This document shows positions 60,696 to 64,000 of a stretch of 64,000 bases of DNA, piece by piece; position 1 is the first letter of the stretch, and each line of letters begins with the position of its first letter. Under the pieces are notes generated by a model. That model saw only the letters and a list, made by a program, of their open reading frames with translations, made no database searches and was not told the origin of the DNA. A program made the position numbers and the translations under genes. The stretch is taken from the NCBI RefSeq assembly GCF_014137995.1, contig NZ_JACGWV010000001.1:682001-746000 (forward strand), written 5' to 3'. This DNA comes from Promicromonospora sukumoe (GTDB lineage: Bacteria > Actinomycetota > Actinomycetes > Actinomycetales > Cellulomonadaceae).

Positions 60696-61295
60696 TCAGC
60701 CGGCCCCGAGCACCCCGTCCACCGTCGTGACCTCGATCAGCGGCGCGTACAGCCGCATGATGTCCAGCGCGCGCTCGTGGTTCTCCGGCGTCGAGCCCGC
60801 GCAGGCATCGTCGACGACGAGGACGCGGCGGCCGGCGTCGGCTGCGGCGAGCGCCGTCGAGATGACGCAGCAGTCGGTGGCGACGCCCGCGAGCACCAGG
60901 GTGCCGGCGTCGCGGGTGGCGGCCGCCAGCTCGGGGCCCCACTTGCCGAACGTGGTGCGTGTGACGACGGGCTCGCCGTCGGCGGCGACGTCGGCGAGGT
61001 CGGTGATCTCGTACAGCGGGTCGTCCTCGGGGACGAGCGCGAACGGCCACTGGTCGAAGTAGGCGCGCCAGGCGCCGTCGGGCACGGTGGGGGCGACGTA
61101 CCTGGTCAGGACGGTGCGGTCCGCGAAGGCGGGGAGCAGGCGCCGCGTCCCGGCGAGCGCGCGCGGGTAGTCGGGCGAGGCCCAGGGGCTGGGCGGGACG
61201 GCGAACACGTCCTGCATGTCGATCACGACGAGCGCGGCATCCGGCCCGACGCCCTCCGCACCGGGAGCCCCGACGCCGTCCGCACCCGCGCTCAT
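60696..61295 (-). CDS. isochorismatase-family cysteine hydrolase
   Basis: 199 residues; ATG 61295 overlaps the permease stop by 4 nt. Catalytic triad Asp26 (VVIDMQD), Lys118 (TFGKWG) and Cys143 (GVATDCCVIS). The family splits amides or isochorismate-like ethers. Coupling to an NCS1 permease suggests a ureido or nucleobase-derived substrate. Confidence 0.9.
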   Translation of the reverse strand: MSAGADGVGAPGAEGVGPDAALVVIDMQDVFAVPPSPWASPDYPRALAGTRRLLPAFADRTVLTRYVAPTVPDGAWRAYFDQWPFALVPEDDPLYEITDLADVAADGEPVVTRTTFGKWGPELAAATRDAGTLVLAGVATDCCVISTALAAADAGRRVLVVDDACAGSTPENHERALDIMRLYAPLIEVTTVDGVLGAG

Positions 61296-62719
61296 CGCTC
61301 CTCCTGGCGCCGCACCGCGCGGGCGCTCAGCAGGAGCGTCCCGACGAAGCCGAGGGCCAGGGCGACCAGCACACCGAGGTTCGCGAACGCCCAGTTCCCG
61401 TCGACCCCGCCGAGAGGGCCGAGCAGGTAGCCCTGCCACTGGAGCCAGGGCGCGTAGGTGTTGGTCACCAGGCCCCAGCCGATGCCGGTGCCGGCGACCA
61501 CGAGCAGCACGGCGGCCCAGTTCACGGACCCGTACCGGCCGGCGGGGTCGTACAGGTCGGCGTCGGCGTAGTCGCGGCGGCGCAGCAGGATGTCGGCGAG
61601 CAGCACGCCGCACCAGGCGGCGACAGGGACGCCGAGCGTGATGAGGAAGCCCTGGAAGGGGCCGATGAAGGAGTCGGCGAAGAACACGACGTAGACCGCG
61701 CCGACGACCATCAGCGCGCCGTCGATGGCGGCGGCGACCCAGCGCGGCGCGGGCAGGCCCAGGGAGAGCAGTGCGAGCCCGGAGGAATAGATGTCGAGGG
61801 CGGCTCCGCCGATCAGCCCGGCCAGCGCCACGACGACGAACGGGATGAGGAACCACGTGGGCAGGATCGTCGACAGGGCGCCGATCGGGTCGGCGCCGAT
61901 CGCCTCGTTGAGCACCGGGTCCGAGCCCGCGAGCAGGAGGCCGAAGACGAGCAGCACGACGGGGGCCAGCGAGGCACCCAGGGTGGTCCACCCGACGATG
62001 CCGCGCCCGGAGGCGGAGCGCGGCAGGTAGCGGGAGTAGTCGGCGGCCATGTTGACCCAGCCGAGCCCGAAGCCGGTCATCATGAACACGAGCCCGCCGA
62101 TCACCTGCGGGCTGCCGCCGGCGGGGATGGCGGCGACCGTGGCCCAGTCGATGTGGTCGAGCACCAGGACGATGTAGACGACGGTGAGCACGGCGGTCAG
62201 CACGGTGATGACCACCTGCAGCCGCATCACGAGGTCGAACCCGAAGATGCCGGCGACGACCACGATGCCCGCCACGACCACGAGGGCCACGACCTTGGTG
62301 ACGGTGCCGCCGCCCCAGCCGAGCGTCCCGAGCACGGTCGACGTCGCGAGCGTGGCGAGCGCGACCAGCACGGTCTCCCAGCCGACGGTGAGCACCCAGG
62401 ACAGCAGGGACGGGAGCTTGTTGCCCCGCACGCCGAACGCCGCCCGGGAGAGCACCATGGTGGGCGCCGACCCGCGCTTGCCGGCCAGCGAGATGAACCC
62501 GCAGAACAGGAACGACACCACGATGCCGATGGTGCCGACGATGACGGCCTGCCAGAACGAGACGGCGAACCCGAGCAGGTACGAGCCGTACCCGAGGCCG
62601 AGCACCGACACGTTGGCCCCGAACCAGGGCCAGAACAGGTTGCGTGGCGAACCGCGCCGTTCGGCCTCGTCGATGGTGTTCAGGGCATTGGTCTCGACGC
62701 TCGTGGGCGCGCTGCTCAT
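61292..62719 (-). CDS. NCS1 family nucleobase/cytosine-type permease
   Basis: 475 residues from ATG 62719; upstream starts lack support. Twelve hydrophobic helices; NCS1 features include the N-terminal RRGSPRNLFWPWFGANVSVLGLGYG and helix 6 region FMMTGFGLGWVNMAADYSRYLP. Imports purines, pyrimidines, hydantoins or allantoin with a cation. Translated together with the hydrolase that follows. Confidence 0.9.
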   Translation of the reverse strand: MSSAPTSVETNALNTIDEAERRGSPRNLFWPWFGANVSVLGLGYGSYLLGFAVSFWQAVIVGTIGIVVSFLFCGFISLAGKRGSAPTMVLSRAAFGVRGNKLPSLLSWVLTVGWETVLVALATLATSTVLGTLGWGGGTVTKVVALVVVAGIVVVAGIFGFDLVMRLQVVITVLTAVLTVVYIVLVLDHIDWATVAAIPAGGSPQVIGGLVFMMTGFGLGWVNMAADYSRYLPRSASGRGIVGWTTLGASLAPVVLLVFGLLLAGSDPVLNEAIGADPIGALSTILPTWFLIPFVVVALAGLIGGAALDIYSSGLALLSLGLPAPRWVAAAIDGALMVVGAVYVVFFADSFIGPFQGFLITLGVPVAAWCGVLLADILLRRRDYADADLYDPAGRYGSVNWAAVLLVVAGTGIGWGLVTNTYAPWLQWQGYLLGPLGGVDGNWAFANLGVLVALALGFVGTLLLSARAVRRQEER

Positions 62720-62742
62720 GGTGGCGATCCTGCCACGACGCA

Positions 62743-62777
62743 CGAAGGGCCCGCACCGTGCTGGTGCGGGCCCTTCG
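62743..62777 (-). terminator. terminator hairpin of the NlpC/P60 gene
   Basis: 15-bp perfect stem (62743-62757 with 62763-62777) and 5-nt loop, 50 bp after the NlpC/P60 stop on the minus strand. Confidence 0.75.
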
Positions 62778-62826
62778 AGCCGTGCGGGGCGGGCGTCGGC
62801 TCCGGGGAAGCCGGAACGCCCGGGGG

Positions 62827-63663
62827 TCAGCTGATCCGGAGGTAGACCGGGCTGTCCTGCCAGATCTTGGACTCGCGGACGGTCTGGCCGGGGACCGGGG
62901 CCTCGATCTGCATGCCGTTGCCGGTGTAGATGGAGACGTGGCCCGGGGACCAGATGATGTCGCCCGGCAGCGCCTCGGCCGCGGAGACCTGCGTGCCGGA
63001 GTTGCGCTGCGCCGCCGAGGAGTGCGGCAGCGTGATACCGATCTGGGCGTAGACGTAGGACGTGAAGCCCGAGCAGTCGAACCCGGCGGGGGTCGAGCCG
63101 CCCCAGACGTACGGGACGCCCAGGTACTGCATCGCGATGTCGACGATCTGCGACCCGGAGGAGGACGCCGGAGCGGCGGCGGCCTTCTGCACGGGCTCCT
63201 CGGCGACGGCGGCGGTCTCGGTGACCTCGGCCTGGACGGGCTCGGCCTCGACGACGGGCTCCGGCTCGGGCTCGGGCTCCGGCTCGGGGGCCGGCGTGAC
63301 CTTGATGGTGCCGGTCTCCAGCGTGAACTCGCTGTCCGCGGCGACCTTCACGGCCGGGGCGGTGTTCACCTTGGCGGTGACCAGCGCGGCGGTGCTCACG
63401 TCGGCGGTGGTCGACTTCGCGGCGGCGTCGCGGACGACGTCGCGCACGGCCTCGAGCTCGGCGGTGTTCGTGCCGGGGTCGCTCGCGGGGGCGGCGTTGG
63501 CCGGGACCCCGAGCAGCGAGACGAGCAGTCCCGATCCTGCGGCGACGACCGCGCCACGGCGGGCGGTCGCGGAGAGGCCGCGGGCTGCGGCGCGTGAGAA
63601 CGGCGTCAGCGGGGTGATGGGCGGGTGGGCAGCACGATGGCGCCCGGGCGTGCGTGTAGTCAC
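62827..63663 (-). CDS. secreted NlpC/P60 peptidoglycan endopeptidase
   Basis: 278 residues from GTG 63663, chosen for GGGAG at 7-nt spacing; a longer start would lie inside the riboswitch. Signal peptide VVAAGSGLLVSLLGVPANA, helical spacer, a Glu-Pro repeat linker (PEPEPEPEPEP), then the NlpC/P60 domain (~170-278). Catalytic Cys197 (FDCSGF) and His242 (SPGHVSIYTG) are present; the third position, usually His, reads Glu254 (MQIEAP). Cuts cell-wall stem peptides. Control by c-di-AMP fits a wall hydrolase. Confidence 0.9.
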   Translation of the reverse strand: MTTRTPGRHRAAHPPITPLTPFSRAAARGLSATARRGAVVAAGSGLLVSLLGVPANAAPASDPGTNTAELEAVRDVVRDAAAKSTTADVSTAALVTAKVNTAPAVKVAADSEFTLETGTIKVTPAPEPEPEPEPEPVVEAEPVQAEVTETAAVAEEPVQKAAAAPASSSGSQIVDIAMQYLGVPYVWGGSTPAGFDCSGFTSYVYAQIGITLPHSSAAQRNSGTQVSAAEALPGDIIWSPGHVSIYTGNGMQIEAPVPGQTVRESKIWQDSPVYLRIS

Positions 63664-63675
63664 AGCATTTCTCCC

Positions 63676-63840
63676 GGCGCCTACGAGGTGAGCTGTCGGA
63701 TTCGGATCGGAGAATGACCCGGCCGCGTCGTGCTGGTGCGGCTTCACCCCAAGGGCACCGTCGGTGCCCACGTACTTGGTTCCCCCGTCCCTGTCATCTG
63801 TTCAGACAACTCGTGGCGGTGACAGGGCTCGGCGTCCACC
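63676..63840 (-). promoter_or_regulatory. ydaO-type c-di-AMP riboswitch
   Basis: On the minus strand the leader shows the family's conserved blocks in order: CGCCGAGCCCTG, GACGGGGGAACCA, CTTGGGGTGAA, CTCCGATCCGAATCCGACAGC and CACCTCGTAGGCG; the first and last blocks pair to close the structure. It ends 1 nt before the GGGAG ribosome site of the NlpC/P60 gene. These riboswitches turn off wall-remodelling genes when c-di-AMP is high (established for actinobacterial rpf and NlpC genes). Confidence 0.9.
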
Positions 63841-63874
63841 ACGAGTGCTCACGGAATGCCCGGGAGCGGGACCG

Positions 63875-63902
63875 ACCGTAGCCCGCCTCGGCGCGAAAGT
63901 CA
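63875..63902 (-). promoter_or_regulatory. candidate promoter of the riboswitch-NlpC/P60 transcript
   Basis: TGACTT (63902-63897) and TACGGT (63880-63875) with a 16-bp spacer, 35 bp upstream of the riboswitch. A plausible sigma-A type promoter by position and form only. Confidence 0.4.
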
Positions 63903-64000
63903 CGATCGCGTTACGGGCGCAACCGACCGCCTCGGGCCTATTGACCGGAATGTCCGACCTGCACTAAAGGGTGGGCGCCGTCCCGGATCTGCGGACGGCG

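Overview
High-GC actinobacterial chromosome fragment. GTG/TTG starts, ATGA/GTGA overlaps between genes, twin-arginine and lipobox signals, a LuxR/LAL regulator, and sugar importers lacking their own ATPase all fit an actinomycete. A Promicromonosporaceae- or Cellulomonadaceae-like member of the Micrococcales is my inference; no rRNA or other marker gene is in the window to prove it.

Left end (1-9300): accessory island. The end of a LamG-domain protein gene leads into a very large secreted RHS-repeat protein (508-7137). Its C-terminus is a Gly-rich, probably membrane-acting toxin module, followed by a small two-helix membrane protein that is the likely immunity protein. About 400 bp further on, a second diverged copy of the toxin C-terminus plus its own immunity-like gene stands alone (7827-8664). 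The island side ends at a 3' fragment of a tRNA-Pro gene (9251-9294), the usual scar of tRNA-targeted integration. Sequence around 6400-9000 is less GC-rich than the rest.

9300-20350: ordinary chromosome. A YcjY-like hydrolase is divergent from a MarR regulator across a palindromic operator; then an Atu4866 lipoprotein and a second MarR gene. An eight-gene Asp23/Gls24-AmaP envelope operon with its own ECF sigma factor follows (13676-17505), with 4-nt overlaps at every junction. An aldo/keto reductase and a zinc alcohol dehydrogenase come next.

19660-30000: a FadR/GntR regulator is divergent from an aminotransferase-ABC importer operon. After a strong terminator come an RND/MMPL transporter fused to a degenerate ABC ATPase domain and a YhgE/Pip partner.

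30000-43200: two large secreted subtilisins (one with a C-terminal beta-propeller), a LAL regulator, and an SDR/TetR pair with a clear operator. This part is dense in long intergenic palindromes of several families, including one palindrome inserted inside another.

43300-54600: two sugar-uptake regulons. One is LacI, binding protein, two permeases and a GH130 mannoside enzyme. The other is ROK-controlled: binding protein (carrying a frameshift), two permeases and a GH13 alpha-glucosidase. None of the three importers in the window has an ATPase gene, so they presumably share an MsiK-type ATPase encoded elsewhere.

54600-64000: an ECF sigma factor fused to a zinc-finger anti-sigma domain, a membrane helix and a long Gly/His/Lys repeat tail; a secreted alpha/beta-hydrolase; a YbaK-type deacylase; an NCS1 permease, isochorismatase-family hydrolase and SMP-30 protein; and an NlpC/P60 cell-wall hydrolase preceded by a ydaO-type c-di-AMP riboswitch.
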